A stretch of DNA of 64,000 bases from Bdellovibrio bacteriovorus str. Tiberius (GTDB lineage Bacteria; Bdellovibrionota; Bdellovibrionia; Bdellovibrionales; Bdellovibrionaceae): NCBI RefSeq assembly GCF_000317895.1, contig NC_019567.1, positions 1,240,001-1,304,000 on the forward strand. Reading direction: 5' to 3'. Positions 23,806 to 33,800 of the stretch are shown in pieces (positions within the stretch are counted from its first letter, which is position 1; each line of letters opens with the position of its first letter). Made by a program: the position numbers and the translations under genes. The notes beneath the pieces are model-generated. The model did not search any database and was not told where the DNA came from. It saw only the letters and a list, made by a program, of their open reading frames with translations.

Positions 23806-23823
23806 GGGGCCATAGAGGGGCCA
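23806..23823 (+). repeat. Right-end paired arm-site repeat
   Basis: GGGGCCATAGAGGGGCCA, two GGGGCC units, lies in the gap between the integrase start and attR. It matches the left-end pair at 9187-9204 in 14 of 18 positions. Its place next to int fits an integrase arm site that may also affect int expression. Confidence 0.5.
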
Positions 23824-23955
23824 AAAAGTCGAAACTTGAAGACAGCAGTTGAATAGCCTTGAATGCGTTCAGAGGGAACTAAGTGTTTGAAAAGACGGAT
23901 CTTTAGTACGTCAGGCGTATTCAATCGTTGTCACCAGCGATCAATGTACCAGAGA

Positions 23956-24000
23956 CTTCGAACCAAGGGGTTGCAGGTTCGAGTCCTGCCGACTGCACCA
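23956..24000 (+). pseudogene. 3' half of the split host tRNA-Arg(TCG), with attR core
   Basis: CTTCGAA-CCAAG-GGGTT-GCAGG-TTCGAGT-CCTGC-CGACTGC-A-CCA is the anticodon loop, 3' anticodon stem, variable loop, T arm, acceptor 3' strand, discriminator and CCA of an arginine tRNA. Just upstream the sequence reads TGTACCAGAGA, which does not give a 5' anticodon stem, D arm or acceptor strand. The acceptor CGACTGC pairs exactly with GCAGTCG at 9065-9071. The first 12 bases are the attR core. Confidence 0.88.
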
Positions 24001-24199
24001 TTCTTCTTTTCTTTTTTCCTTTTAATATTGCTTCGTTTGATGTTGCTTGCTCCGGCAGGACGCGGAAATGCGCGCATCGAGCGCGCATTTCCTATGCGCT
24101 CGACATTTGCCGCCTTCGCGGCAAGAGCCTCGCGCATGCTCCTCACCAAAATGCGCCACTGGCGCATTTTGGCGCGGGCACGACTGCCGACTGCACCAT
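23986..24199. repeat. Duplicated tRNA 3' tail enclosing three strong hairpins
   Basis: CTGCCGACTGCACCAT occurs at 23986-24001 (end of the tRNA) and again at 24184-24199. Between the copies lie three stems: GGAAATGCGCGC/GCGCGCATTTCC (24064-24092, 12 bp), TTGCCGC/GCGGCAA (24107-24124, 7 bp) and CCAAAATGCGCC/GGCGCATTTTGG (24146-24172, 12 bp). The direct repeat of the tRNA end looks like the scar of a second, small insertion at the tRNA 3' end. The stems look like REP/BIME-type palindromes. No gene is seen in 24001-24260. Confidence 0.75.
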
Positions 24200-24260
24200 C
24201 CTTCGCTCTTTGAGATTCGGCTTGCTTTGTCGACTTTCTTTCATCGTAAATTTCTAGTAT

Positions 24261-25151
24261 CTATAGGGCGTTTTTTAGTTTTGATTTTAGGAATTTTATG
24301 AAGACGTCGGCTCGTAAAGAGAGCTGCGCGTTTTTGTAGTAGATGGCGTGTATTTGTTCTTTTTGTTCGATGGCGGCTCCGGGCAGGACTTGGACCAAGT
24401 CGCCGCTTTCGCGTTCGGGGATTGTCATAAAGTCGCCAAGGCAGGCGATGCCCAGGCCGCTTTTGACCATGCGAAGAATTGTTTCTCCGCTGGAGGCGCT
24501 GAACTTTGCTTTGATCGGATAGCGGGTGCCACCGTTGTATTTAAGTGGCCAGTGGTTCAGCTTTTGTGGGTCCGTAAAACCAATAAGGACATGATTCTGC
24601 AGGTCTTCGACACTTTTTGGGGTGCCATAGGCTTTCAGGTATTGTGGGCTGGCCAGAACTCTTCGTTTGCTTTGTCCCAGGCTCACCGCGTGAAGGGACG
24701 AGTCGGCAAGTTCACCCAAGCGGATGGCGACGTCGATGCGGTTTTCAATCAGATCAATATTGCGTTCACTGTTAAACAGCTCCACTTGCACTTCCGGATA
24801 CAGTTTGTGGAACTCATTCAGGTAAGGCACAACCGAATGCAAAATAAACGGTGACGCTGAATCAATCCGCAGAACTCCGGAAGGTGTGCTTTTGGAACCC
24901 ACAGATTCTTCGGCGTTTTCCAGGGCCTGAATGACTTCCCGGGAACTTTGCAGGAATCTTTCACCTTCCGCAGTCAGATCCAGCTTACGCGTGGTTCTTC
25001 TTAGCAAAGTCACGCGCAGCTTTTTTTCAAGCCTTGCAAGGGTGCGGCTGATCCCGGACGGGGTTTGATTCAGTTCTTCAGCCGCAGCGCTGATAGAGCC
25101 TGTATCCACAATCGTTATAAAGGTTTGCAGCTCGTCCAGGGTCGTTTTCAT
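24261..25151 (-). CDS. LysR-family transcriptional regulator
   Basis: A 296-residue LysR regulator. The N-terminal winged helix is typical (LDELQTFITIVDTGSISAAA, residues 5-24, then SGISRTLARLEKKL), followed by the two-lobed ligand domain (from about residue 88). The subgroup looks like the DsdC/YhjC-type regulators often found beside sugar or drug exporters. It is divergent from the MFS gene, with 91 bases between their start codons, and probably controls it. I take the ATG at 25151 because it starts the HTH at the usual place. The open frame upstream crosses the promoter and the MFS gene. Confidence 0.88.
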   Translation of the reverse strand: MKTTLDELQTFITIVDTGSISAAAEELNQTPSGISRTLARLEKKLRVTLLRRTTRKLDLTAEGERFLQSSREVIQALENAEESVGSKSTPSGVLRIDSASPFILHSVVPYLNEFHKLYPEVQVELFNSERNIDLIENRIDVAIRLGELADSSLHAVSLGQSKRRVLASPQYLKAYGTPKSVEDLQNHVLIGFTDPQKLNHWPLKYNGGTRYPIKAKFSASSGETILRMVKSGLGIACLGDFMTIPERESGDLVQVLPGAAIEQKEQIHAIYYKNAQLSLRADVFIKFLKSKLKNAL

Positions 25152-25199
25152 TGTTGACTCCAAATCAAATATATTTTGCCTATTCGTGACTAAATGAGC

Positions 25200-25226
25200 A
25201 ACCACAATCCTGTTAGATTGGTGGTT
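25200..25226. promoter_or_regulatory. Putative LysR operator dyad
   Basis: AACCACAATC (25200-25209) and GATTGGTGGTT (25216-25226) are inverted copies apart from one extra base. They sit in the gap between the divergent LysR and MFS genes, just before the AAGGAGG of the MFS gene. LysR regulators bind such dyads. Confidence 0.4.
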
Positions 25227-25242
25227 ATACAAGGAGGCTAAA

Positions 25243-26421
25243 ATGCCTTTAGCAATATACGCGCTGATGATCGGGGCGTTTGGAATTGGAACGACTGAAT
25301 TTGTGATTATGGGCCTGTTGCCCCAGATGGCCAAGGACCTGGGTGTGAGCCTTTCGTCGGCGGGACTGCTGGTCAGTGGCTATGCGCTGGGCGTGGCGAT
25401 CGGGGCGCCGGTGCTGTCGCTGCTTTCGGCGAAGTGGCCGAAGAAGCGTGCTCTGGTGATTCTGATGGCGATCTTTACTGTGGGGAATCTGATTTGTGCC
25501 TTGGCGCCGAATTATACGATTTTGATGATCGCACGGGTTTTGACATCCTTTGCGCACGGAACATTTTTTGGGATCGGGTCGGTGCTTGCGACCAGTCTTG
25601 TAAAACCAAATCAAAAGGCCACGGCGATTGCTTTGATGTTCACGGGCTTAACCCTTGCTAACGTCTTGGGGGTTCCCTTTGGCACGTGGCTTGGTCAAAA
25701 CTATGGATGGCATGCGACTTTTTGGGCAGTGACAGCCGTGGGACCTTTGGCAATGGCGGCGTTGATTTTCTTTGTTCCTGCAACAAAAGAAACAGGGGAT
25801 TCGGCTGGCATGGCTAAAGAAATCAGCGTCGTGATGAAGCCGCAGGTTTTGTTGAGCCTGCTGTTGACGGTCTTTGGCTTTGCAGGGGTTTTCGCCGTAT
25901 TCACTTATATTGCGCCGATACTGACGGATGTGTCGGGATTTGAAATGGCGTCGGTTTCTCCGATCCTGCTGCTGTTTGGTGCGGGCTTGGTCGTTGGAAA
26001 TATCGTCGGTGGCAAATGGGCGGATAAACATCTGAACAGAACTTTGGTTGGAACACTGATGTTGTTGTCTTTGGTTTTGTTCGGATTCACCTTTTTGATG
26101 GGCTATAAACTGGCAGCCTTGGTTTTGGTCACTCTGCTGGGCTTTGCCGGTTTTGCGACGGTCCCGCCACTGCAAATGCGTGCATTGGAACATGCGGCAG
26201 AAGCGCCAACCCTGGTGTCCGCTCTTAATATTGCGGCCTTCAATCTGGGCAATGCAATTGGCGCCTGGGCAGGCGGAGTTGCGATCGACAACGGAAATCT
26301 GATAACGACGGCTTGGACGGCATTGGGGGTTTCATTGCTGGCGACTCTGGTGGCGTACGTCAGTGGCAAAGCAAATGCAGGTGTGGTTGTGAAAGTCGAT
26401 CGCAGCTTGCTCGGCCATTGA
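25243..26421 (+). CDS. MFS transporter, DHA1 family (AraJ/YdhP-like)
   Basis: A 392-residue inner-membrane protein with 12 hydrophobic segments. The start MPLAIYALMIGAFGIGTTEF and the following GLLPQMAKDLGVSLSSAGLL are typical of the AraJ/YdhP branch of DHA1 drug:proton or sugar antiporters. The conserved Gly-rich motif of helix 4-5 and a cytoplasmic loop after helix 6 are in place. AAGGAGG precedes the ATG. Substrate unknown; arabinose or drug efflux are known roles of relatives. It is divergent from its likely LysR regulator. Confidence 0.9.
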   Translation: MPLAIYALMIGAFGIGTTEFVIMGLLPQMAKDLGVSLSSAGLLVSGYALGVAIGAPVLSLLSAKWPKKRALVILMAIFTVGNLICALAPNYTILMIARVLTSFAHGTFFGIGSVLATSLVKPNQKATAIALMFTGLTLANVLGVPFGTWLGQNYGWHATFWAVTAVGPLAMAALIFFVPATKETGDSAGMAKEISVVMKPQVLLSLLLTVFGFAGVFAVFTYIAPILTDVSGFEMASVSPILLLFGAGLVVGNIVGGKWADKHLNRTLVGTLMLLSLVLFGFTFLMGYKLAALVLVTLLGFAGFATVPPLQMRALEHAAEAPTLVSALNIAAFNLGNAIGAWAGGVAIDNGNLITTAWTALGVSLLATLVAYVSGKANAGVVVKVDRSLLGH

Positions 26422-26424
26422 ATC

Positions 26425-26449
26425 TGTGGCGCTCATCCCGAGCGCCACA
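26425..26449 (+). terminator. Hairpin after the MFS gene
   Basis: TGTGGCGCTC (26425-26434) pairs with GAGCGCCACA (26440-26449) four bases after the stop. A T run follows only further on, so termination strength is uncertain. Confidence 0.6.
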
Positions 26450-26599
26450 AGCAATGATTCCGATTTTTTCAGGCGGAGCAGGTGAGCCAACTGCGGTTGT
26501 TGTCGGAACGTTCTCTGGCAGCCGGGTTGATGGTGGAAATTGACGCCATTTTTCCCGGTTGATAGTCCTTGTAGAAACATGGATGAGAGAGGTTTTTCG

Positions 26600-27916
26600 A
26601 TGAAATTTTCTGGTTTGTTTTTGGCCTTTTTGTTGTGTTCCAGTCTGGCTTCGGCAAAATCCACGATTATTGATTCTGACAAAGTTTTTCGTGTGGAAAA
26701 AAATGGTGAGGCCTTTATTCAAGATCAGCTGATCTGCTCTCTTGCGGGGTTGGATAAAACTCATCCCAGCACTGTTGGCACTTTGGGTTCCCCGGCCGTC
26801 ATTGGAAATAATATTTATCTGTTCAGCAGTGCTGCCACTCGGGGCAAACACGATAAAGAAGGGCATGCGGCGCTTTTCAGGGTTGATGTGATGTCTCGTC
26901 AATGTTCGCTTCTATTTGCCCGAACCTTTGCCAAAGGCGTTCAGGACAATTCCGGGGACTTTGTCGTTGATAGCATTGGCAATAATCTGGTGTTCTGGCA
27001 TAAAAGCCATTCAGCACTTCAATTCATTCGTCCTTCGGCACCCTCCACGGTTGAAGTTTTGTACGACGCTGCGACGGAAAAACGGGGTTCTTTCCGTCAG
27101 ATTTTTTCGATGAGTGATTCACCAGTGTTTCTTTTGGAAACCACTGCGGCAGACGGGCGGGGAGTTCTGGTTTATGACAAAAATGATCTGAAACTGATCA
27201 GCTCGACTTTGTTTCCGGGCCGTCTGGGGTTGAATCAGGTGAAATACGTGAATGACAAAATCCGTCTGGCTTTCTTTTTGGACCAAGTCAGTGCCCGCGG
27301 ATCCAATTATTACGTTTTTGACTATCGGTATGGGCAGAATACTGTTGAATCTATTGCTTTTCTGCCAATGGGCACTGGCTACAATTCATCTGTTGTGAAG
27401 ATCGTCTTTTCAAAATTTGAGGACTTCTTTTTCATCACCCAAAATGACGGACCGAACATCCGTAATATGGAAACTTTGACCTACAATTGGAAAACCAAAC
27501 AAGCCACGTCGATTTTCAGTCGTATCTGGCCGGCAGTTTTTCCCGGGGGGCTGAAGCTGGCGAATTCTTCGCAGTATGGATTTGTTACGAATAACAGCAT
27601 CGATATTTTCAAGTTCGACAGCAGCGGGCAGTTCGTGCAGGTGCAACTTCCTGTGGATGTTGAACACCTGGTTCCGCCGTATGCTTTGGATGAAAAGAAC
27701 CATCTTGTTCTGACTTACCAGAACACCACCCGGAACTTGAAGGTTTTCGAGTTTGACTACAGCCAGAACCCGATCGTGCTGAAGAATACCTACACACTGC
27801 CGTCATTGCGCGAATCGAAGTCTATCAAGTCCGTTGTCTTGAAACAAAAGACCTTGCATTTTTATTCGTCTGGCGCTGACCGACAAACCTACGTTCAGTC
27901 GCGAACGCTGCCCTAG
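26600..27916 (+). CDS. Secreted hypothetical protein, beta-rich
   Basis: The 438-residue product has a signal peptide (KFSGLFLAFLLCSSLASA). The rest is strand-rich, with repeated short segments of 40-50 residues that suggest a beta-propeller, but no family motif is clear. Two cysteines (CSLAG, CSLLF) may form a disulphide. I take the ATG at 26600, which begins the signal peptide and has GAGAGG upstream. It ends close to, and convergent with, the delta-60 lipoprotein gene. Confidence 0.6.
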   Translation: MKFSGLFLAFLLCSSLASAKSTIIDSDKVFRVEKNGEAFIQDQLICSLAGLDKTHPSTVGTLGSPAVIGNNIYLFSSAATRGKHDKEGHAALFRVDVMSRQCSLLFARTFAKGVQDNSGDFVVDSIGNNLVFWHKSHSALQFIRPSAPSTVEVLYDAATEKRGSFRQIFSMSDSPVFLLETTAADGRGVLVYDKNDLKLISSTLFPGRLGLNQVKYVNDKIRLAFFLDQVSARGSNYYVFDYRYGQNTVESIAFLPMGTGYNSSVVKIVFSKFEDFFFITQNDGPNIRNMETLTYNWKTKQATSIFSRIWPAVFPGGLKLANSSQYGFVTNNSIDIFKFDSSGQFVQVQLPVDVEHLVPPYALDEKNHLVLTYQNTTRNLKVFEFDYSQNPIVLKNTYTLPSLRESKSIKSVVLKQKTLHFYSSGADRQTYVQSRTLP

Positions 27917-27932
27917 GTCGCCACACGGCAGC

Positions 27933-30575
27933 CTATTTTAAGGTCAGCAACATGTCCCAGGATCTGCCGGTGGAAGGGTGCTCGTATCCGTTGACAGAAA
28001 TCACCAGCTTTCCGCTGGGCGTCCAGCTCTGGCCAACAATGGCGGCGGAGGTGTCTGAACTGTTGATCAGTGGAGTCAGGTTGTAGGTGCCGCCGGTCCC
28101 GAAGGATGTATCCAGTTCGCCATTTTCCTTCAATGCAGTCACTGTATTGACCCTGACCACGGTGGGATCTATCAATGACCTGTTTGTTCCAATAAATACT
28201 TTGTCATCAATGTCTGTCGAAATAGAGGCGAAAATTTCGCTGGTGATCGTTGGATCTGCCTCAAATTCCCAAGGGTTGCCAGCATTGAAGCTCGTGTCGG
28301 GTGAACCGTCCAAATTAAAACGCTGTACGAGCATTCTGTTCGGATCACCATGAATGCTGTCCGGGGTGATATAGTAAGCAGCCACGATCAAACGGTTTTT
28401 TGAATCCACGGCGCCAAGTTCGGTGTTTTGGAAAGTGTCCGTACCACCAGCAATGTCCAGATTCTTCCACATCGTGCTGCCGCCGAAAGCGGTGTCGACG
28501 AGGCCGGTGGACAACGAAACACGAGCCAATGCCACGTGCGGTTTCCAGTCATTGTCTCGAATGTCACTTTGAAGGTACAAGTAATCACCCTCGGTTTCGA
28601 TCAGACGGGAAACACTCCAGACATCTGCAGCGGGAAGCTGCAGCAGGCCCTGGGCTCCGAAAGTCGTGACAGTGTTTCCAGAAGCATCCACTTTCCAAAT
28701 CGCAATATAGTCCTGGCCCAAATTGTCGTCGCGGAATACGACCATGGTCAGGATGTCTCCGGACTTGGTGATCGTCATCGGGTATTTCTGGTCTGTTCCA
28801 GGATACATTATGAAGTGGTCCGCGGGTAAAGAAAGGAAGCGTGCGCCCGCAGTGCCAAAGTCGTTATCGAACGCGCCGGAAGGTGTGAGTTGTAAGAAAC
28901 CACTGCTCCAGCCTGAACCGCTGGTAAATTTCTTGGTTCGCATCAGCAGCTTTCCGGTGCTGGTTATCTGTGCATAAAGAGCTTTCACATCAGGAACAAG
29001 TACATATCCACCCGTACCATAGCTTGAATCCAGTTGCCCGTTGGGTTTGTAGCGATGAATAGAGATTCCAATGCCATCATAACCAAGTTCCAGGTCATTG
29101 ATGGCATAGATGTTTCCTGCCGAATCCGTGGTTGTCAGTCCCTTGAAAGATGCGACCTCCCTGATCGGGCGGTCATTAAGGATGCGCAAGGTACCGGAAT
29201 TGAAGCTTGGATCAGGTTGTCCGTTAGGCAGAATCTTGTGAATCAGTGAGTCTGTATGTGATCGAAGGTCGCCAAAATAGATGGTGGCGTCGCTTCGTCG
29301 CAGAACATAGATCTCGTTGGTTGCAGAAACTGTGATTGAGTGAATGTATGGTGTGTTTTGCTCATACTGTGCGGGCAGAGTCAGTGAAGCCTGTGTTGCC
29401 GGGTTCGACGCCAGAGTGATAACTCCGGCAGATGAAATCGACCACTCTTCAAATTTCGAAGTTCGTTGCCCCAGCAAACGGTAAGAGCCTGCAGCACCCA
29501 GGGTCGCCGCAGAGACGAACGTGCGGTCCGCACTGCCTTCATATTGTACGAAACCGTTCGGTGAATTAAAGCCCGCTGTATCCAAAGCTCCGGCCTCGGT
29601 AAAGCGATAGGCGACGGCTTTGGTGGCATTGGTTCGATCTCCAGCAATTAAAATGCGGTTGCTGGTGTCAGTCACAATAGTAACGAACGCCTGAGGGGTC
29701 ACCGAGTTCAAAGTGACCATGCCTGTCGTATTGAATGACGTGTCCGCCAGTCCGGTGGTTGTGGTTCTCCAGATTTTATTGATATAATCGCCAGTAAGAT
29801 CGCGGGCCAGAACGACGACACGACCAGAACTGTCCACGGTTGAAGCCAGATAGTCGTGATCATCCGGAGATTCCATATGAATCGCCTGCCCATTGTCGCC
29901 GTAGCTGGCGTCCACAGCCCCGTTTGCTGTCAGTTTCAGGATGCGGATTTGGGATGGCCATCTGTCATACATAAACACGATGGAAAAGCTGCCATCCGAG
30001 TGGCGAAGAATATTTTTTAGTACGGTATTGTCCGGCATTGCGATGTTAACTTCGCCATTTGTGCCGAAGGAATTTACAGCCGAGCCTTGTGAAGTCAGGC
30101 GGGAAACCAGCAGTCGGTTGCCAAAAGTTGTATAGTCAATGTAGGTACTGACCAATTGTATGTAATCCACACCGCTTTGATTGAAAAGAACCATTTGTGA
30201 ATCTTCACCATAGGTCGGCGTTCTTGAACGGAAATAGCCTTGCGAACCAAACGAGGTGTTCACGGAACCATCAGCATTCATCGACATAATTTCAAGTTGA
30301 TAGTTCGTTGTGCCCGCAAGATAGATTTTACCCGAGGCATCCACCACCAGATTGTTGATGGAGCTTGAGAGATCCACAGCCATATTGATCTTGTGCTGAA
30401 CAAACCCGGACCCACCAAATGAAAGATCCGGGGCGCCGACGGCGGGCAGACGGACGGAGGAAGGGGCTTGGACGACTTTGGACGGCTCCATCAGTTCAGC
30501 GTTGAGACTGCAGCCTGAAATGAAAGTGGACATCGCTAAAGCTGCAAAAGATCCAAAAATTAACTTTGTTGTCAT
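27933..30575 (-). CDS. Large lipoprotein with delta-60 (DUF5122) beta-propeller repeats
   Basis: The 880-residue product starts with a lipoprotein signal (ALAMSTFISGC, Cys22). It is built of about 50-60-residue repeats ending in forms such as G-x-x-D-x-S-F-G-x-x-G: DLSFGGSGF, NTSFGSQGYF, DASYGDNGQ, DTSFNTTGM, DTSFGTGGTY. This is the delta-60 repeat (TIGR02608, PF17164), common in deltaproteobacteria and thought to form propellers at the cell surface. The gene starts 255 bases from, and divergent to, another giant repeat lipoprotein, which suggests shared control. A role in surface or prey contact is only inferred. Confidence 0.85.
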   Translation of the reverse strand: MTTKLIFGSFAALAMSTFISGCSLNAELMEPSKVVQAPSSVRLPAVGAPDLSFGGSGFVQHKINMAVDLSSSINNLVVDASGKIYLAGTTNYQLEIMSMNADGSVNTSFGSQGYFRSRTPTYGEDSQMVLFNQSGVDYIQLVSTYIDYTTFGNRLLVSRLTSQGSAVNSFGTNGEVNIAMPDNTVLKNILRHSDGSFSIVFMYDRWPSQIRILKLTANGAVDASYGDNGQAIHMESPDDHDYLASTVDSSGRVVVLARDLTGDYINKIWRTTTTGLADTSFNTTGMVTLNSVTPQAFVTIVTDTSNRILIAGDRTNATKAVAYRFTEAGALDTAGFNSPNGFVQYEGSADRTFVSAATLGAAGSYRLLGQRTSKFEEWSISSAGVITLASNPATQASLTLPAQYEQNTPYIHSITVSATNEIYVLRRSDATIYFGDLRSHTDSLIHKILPNGQPDPSFNSGTLRILNDRPIREVASFKGLTTTDSAGNIYAINDLELGYDGIGISIHRYKPNGQLDSSYGTGGYVLVPDVKALYAQITSTGKLLMRTKKFTSGSGWSSGFLQLTPSGAFDNDFGTAGARFLSLPADHFIMYPGTDQKYPMTITKSGDILTMVVFRDDNLGQDYIAIWKVDASGNTVTTFGAQGLLQLPAADVWSVSRLIETEGDYLYLQSDIRDNDWKPHVALARVSLSTGLVDTAFGGSTMWKNLDIAGGTDTFQNTELGAVDSKNRLIVAAYYITPDSIHGDPNRMLVQRFNLDGSPDTSFNAGNPWEFEADPTITSEIFASISTDIDDKVFIGTNRSLIDPTVVRVNTVTALKENGELDTSFGTGGTYNLTPLINSSDTSAAIVGQSWTPSGKLVISVNGYEHPSTGRSWDMLLTLK

Positions 30576-30830
30576 CCTATACCCATCTCGTTAAAACGTT
30601 CAGGCTGTCGCAAATATCTGTAAGTACTTCCTTCTCGCTTATCGGACACCGGTTTGGTTTGATGAGTTTTTAACAAGACTGAAAAAATCTTTTTGCTCCC
30701 ACTGAGGGAGCATTTCGAAATGAGACGGTCAAATTAGAACCGGCCTCGAGTTAAGCTCATTTTTTATTCAATTTCATGATTTGTGCTTCGGTTGTTTCAT
30801 GCCCTCGAAGCTTGAGACCGATAAGACAAT

Positions 30831-33800
30831 ATGCAGTTTATCTTCTTGATCGTATTAGTCTTGATAAATGCTGGTTGCTCTATCGACGCCAGTTTGATTG
30901 ATGGTTCCACCACTCTGGGACCCAGTTCTCCAGGACCGGGTCCTGGTCTTGGGAAAACCTCGGCATCCACTTATTGCCTGAATGGCGAATACGGGCCTCC
31001 GTTAAATCTGGGGCAGGATGAATATTTACTGGTGGGACAGTTCACTCATGCTGGACCCTGTGGTTTCCCAATTTTTGGATCAGATCTTAATGCTTCGATG
31101 GCCCGTCCCACGATCACAGGTGAAGTCAGACAATCCATCCCCGATGGCGAAGGCGGCTTCTTTATTTCCGGATCATTTACGGATGTCGACGGCGTCAGTC
31201 GTTCGGGCTTGGCGCGATTGAAAGCCAATGGTTCGCTGGATGAGGATTTTAAACCCTTTGGCAATCTTCCGAAATCTCCAGAGTTGGAAAATGCCAAATT
31301 GGCCCTGGCGGATGGAAAGCTTTACGTCGGCGGCTCATTCAACAGTGTAAGCAATCCCTTTGGTTCGGTGGTGAATGCTACGACCGGTGCCTCGCTGTGG
31401 GCTTCGGGCATTCGTTTCAACAACAAGGTTCTGGCCTCCACCAGTGATGGTGCCGGGGGCCTATATATCGCCGTTTCCGGCTCGTACCAAACCACTTCCG
31501 CCGAGGGTGTGATTCACTTGCTGGCTGATGGCAGCTTGGATCCGAATTTCCAGAACCGTGTTTATGGCAATATCACGGTGCTGGCTCATGATCAGGCCAA
31601 CAATGTGCTTTATGTTGGAGGTTCCAATTTAAGCAGCAGCGGCGTAATGATGAGTTCTATTCTGGCCTACAATGCCACGACGGGTGCCACGATCACGACT
31701 TGGAATCCATGGCTGGATCCGACTTACACAGACCTTACTGGGATTGCCGTTTCGGCAACGAAGGTCTACGCGACGCGCGTGAATTCATACAACAGTCCGA
31801 CTTCGGGTCTTATTGCCATTGATAAATCCACCGGCGTCATTTCCTGGCAAAAGTCCACAACGTTCCGATCGGGTTTTTACGGGGTTGCCTTTGACGGGAC
31901 CTACGTTCATGCCGTCGGCGCCTTCACATCAGTGGGTGGAGTCGGTCGTAACTTTATGGCAAAGTTCGACGAAAACGGAAATCTTCAGGCCAATCCCGCA
32001 AGTGTTCCCAACAGTGAGCTCAACAGCGTTCATTACGCGGCCGGATACCTTTATATCGGTGGCCGTTTCACGTCTGTTGGTGCCACGAGTGCTCATGGGA
32101 TTGCCCGTTACAACACCAGTGACATGTCTTTGGACACCACGTGGGTTCCGAACCCTGTAAATGCCAGCACCCTGGGAACTGTTTCAGGCATTGTGCATGA
32201 CGGGGCCAGCACACTTTACGTTTATGGTGATTTTTCTGCCATCGGTGGCAAGGTTATGCCGGGTGTGGCTGCCATCACAACGACGGGCGCCGGCACAGTT
32301 AAGGATTTGGATCTGATGATTGCCGGGGGCGAAGACGCTCCGGTCAATACCGTGGCCGTGGGTGCGGGCGGTGTTTTTGTCGGAGGTACTTTCCAAAGTA
32401 TCGGTGCCCCCGTGATTCGCAGTCTGGCCGTGCTGGATTCGGACTCTGGGGATGCGGAAATCTTTGATTCAAAAATTCTGGGTGGGGACGTCCTGTCGAT
32501 GACCTTGTCCGGGGATCAGCAGACTCTTTATCTTGGCGGGGACTTCAGTTCGGTCAAAGGACAGCAACGACTGGGACTGGCTTCAATCAGGCTCAGTGAT
32601 CTTGAGCTGACGACCTGGGCGCCGGTCACGGCACGGGGAACCTTTGATGAAGTTCGATTTATTCAGGAATACGCCGGCAACGTTTATATCTCAGGATACT
32701 TCAGTCAGCCTTTGGGGTTGAACATGCAGGTTCGCGAGGACTATGCGACGATTGATCAGGCGGCGAACGTCATCCCGTGGGTGCCAGCGCTGACGAGTCC
32801 CAACGACATCACGGATTTCGTTATTAAAGATGGCGTTCTGTATACCATGGGACGTTTGAGCTCTGGAACCAACAAGAATCTTGCCGCTTACGATCTGAAC
32901 AATGGCGGGGCCCTGATGACTTTGGGCCGGAACTTTGAAGGCAGCTATCCTAACTCGCTGGTTGAACATAATGGCAAGATGTATGTCGCCAGCGGCGCAG
33001 ACCTTGTACGATTGGAAACCGATGGCACCGCGACGGTGGTCAAAAGCCTGTCCGGCATCATCGGCACTTTGGGCGTCAGTGATGGAAAACTTCTGGTGAC
33101 CGCAAACGATCTGGGGGGACCGGATCGCAACGGCATGGTCATTGTGAATTCGAATGATGGCAGTTTCTCCAGCTGGATCCCTTCGACGCCGATGCAACCT
33201 GAATTCGTGCAAATCAATGCGGCGGCCCGGATCGGAGACTATCTTTATATCGGCGGTCGTGGCGACAACGCCATGGGTTCGACGGTGGGGAAATTACTTG
33301 TCGCCAATATCAAAACGGGTGCGCAGCAGATCCTGGAAGTCGACGGCACCGTAAAAAGTTTTGAACCTGTCGGTGAAATCATGTATGTGGCCGGTGCCTT
33401 TTACAGCATTGACGGCCAAAATCGCTCGAATGTTGCCTCCTTCACAAATGGCCAACTGACAAATTGGCAACCCGAACCGGACAACAATGTCGACTTCATT
33501 AAGCATCATCAGGGTGTGCTCTATATTGGTGGTGAATTTGTCGAAATCGACGGAAGTATGCGCCAGGGGTTGGCAGCATTTGATGCCTCGACCGGAGCTT
33601 TGTTGGCCTGGGACCCTTTTGCGGGGCACGACTGGGGCTATTTTGCGCGAGCCAACGTGGTGGGGAATAAGATTTACATCTTCTATGAAGCTGAAAAAAA
33701 TGGCGACTATGAATTCGGCTTGCTGACCGTTCAGACGGATTCGATGCTGGTCGGCTTATGGCCTCTTCCTGACGATGTCGACTTTGATGACTGGTATGTT

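Larger units (their letters stand above)
9096..23967. mobile_element. Integrated genetic element in tRNA-Arg(TCG)
   Basis: The ends are set by the two halves of one tRNA gene. The repeated core is CTTCGAA, continuing as TCAAG on the left and CCAAG on the right. A P4-type integrase gene lies next to the right end. Paired GGG(T/G)CC repeats lie inside both ends as likely integrase arm sites. The content is a tRNA-Arg, a zinc-ribbon protein, AlpA-like regulator, unknown protein, putative rolling-circle initiator, HNH nuclease, XRE regulator, secreted proteins, a second tyrosine recombinase (duplicated), an IS, a JAMM pair and a HEPN-like protein. I see no relaxase, type IV secretion or phage structural genes. 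It is therefore best called an integrative element, perhaps plasmid- or satellite-like, and not a prophage. Confidence 0.85.

Noticed and set aside
9096-23967. Prophage or conjugative element
   Set aside because: I see no capsid, tail, terminase, lysis, relaxase, coupling protein or type IV secretion genes; only integration, putative replication and cargo functions.
9065-24000. The split tRNA as a gene with a giant intron or trans-spliced tRNA
   Set aside because: The interval holds an integrase with arm-type repeats and att-like cores at the same place, which explains the split. No intron structure is seen at the junctions.
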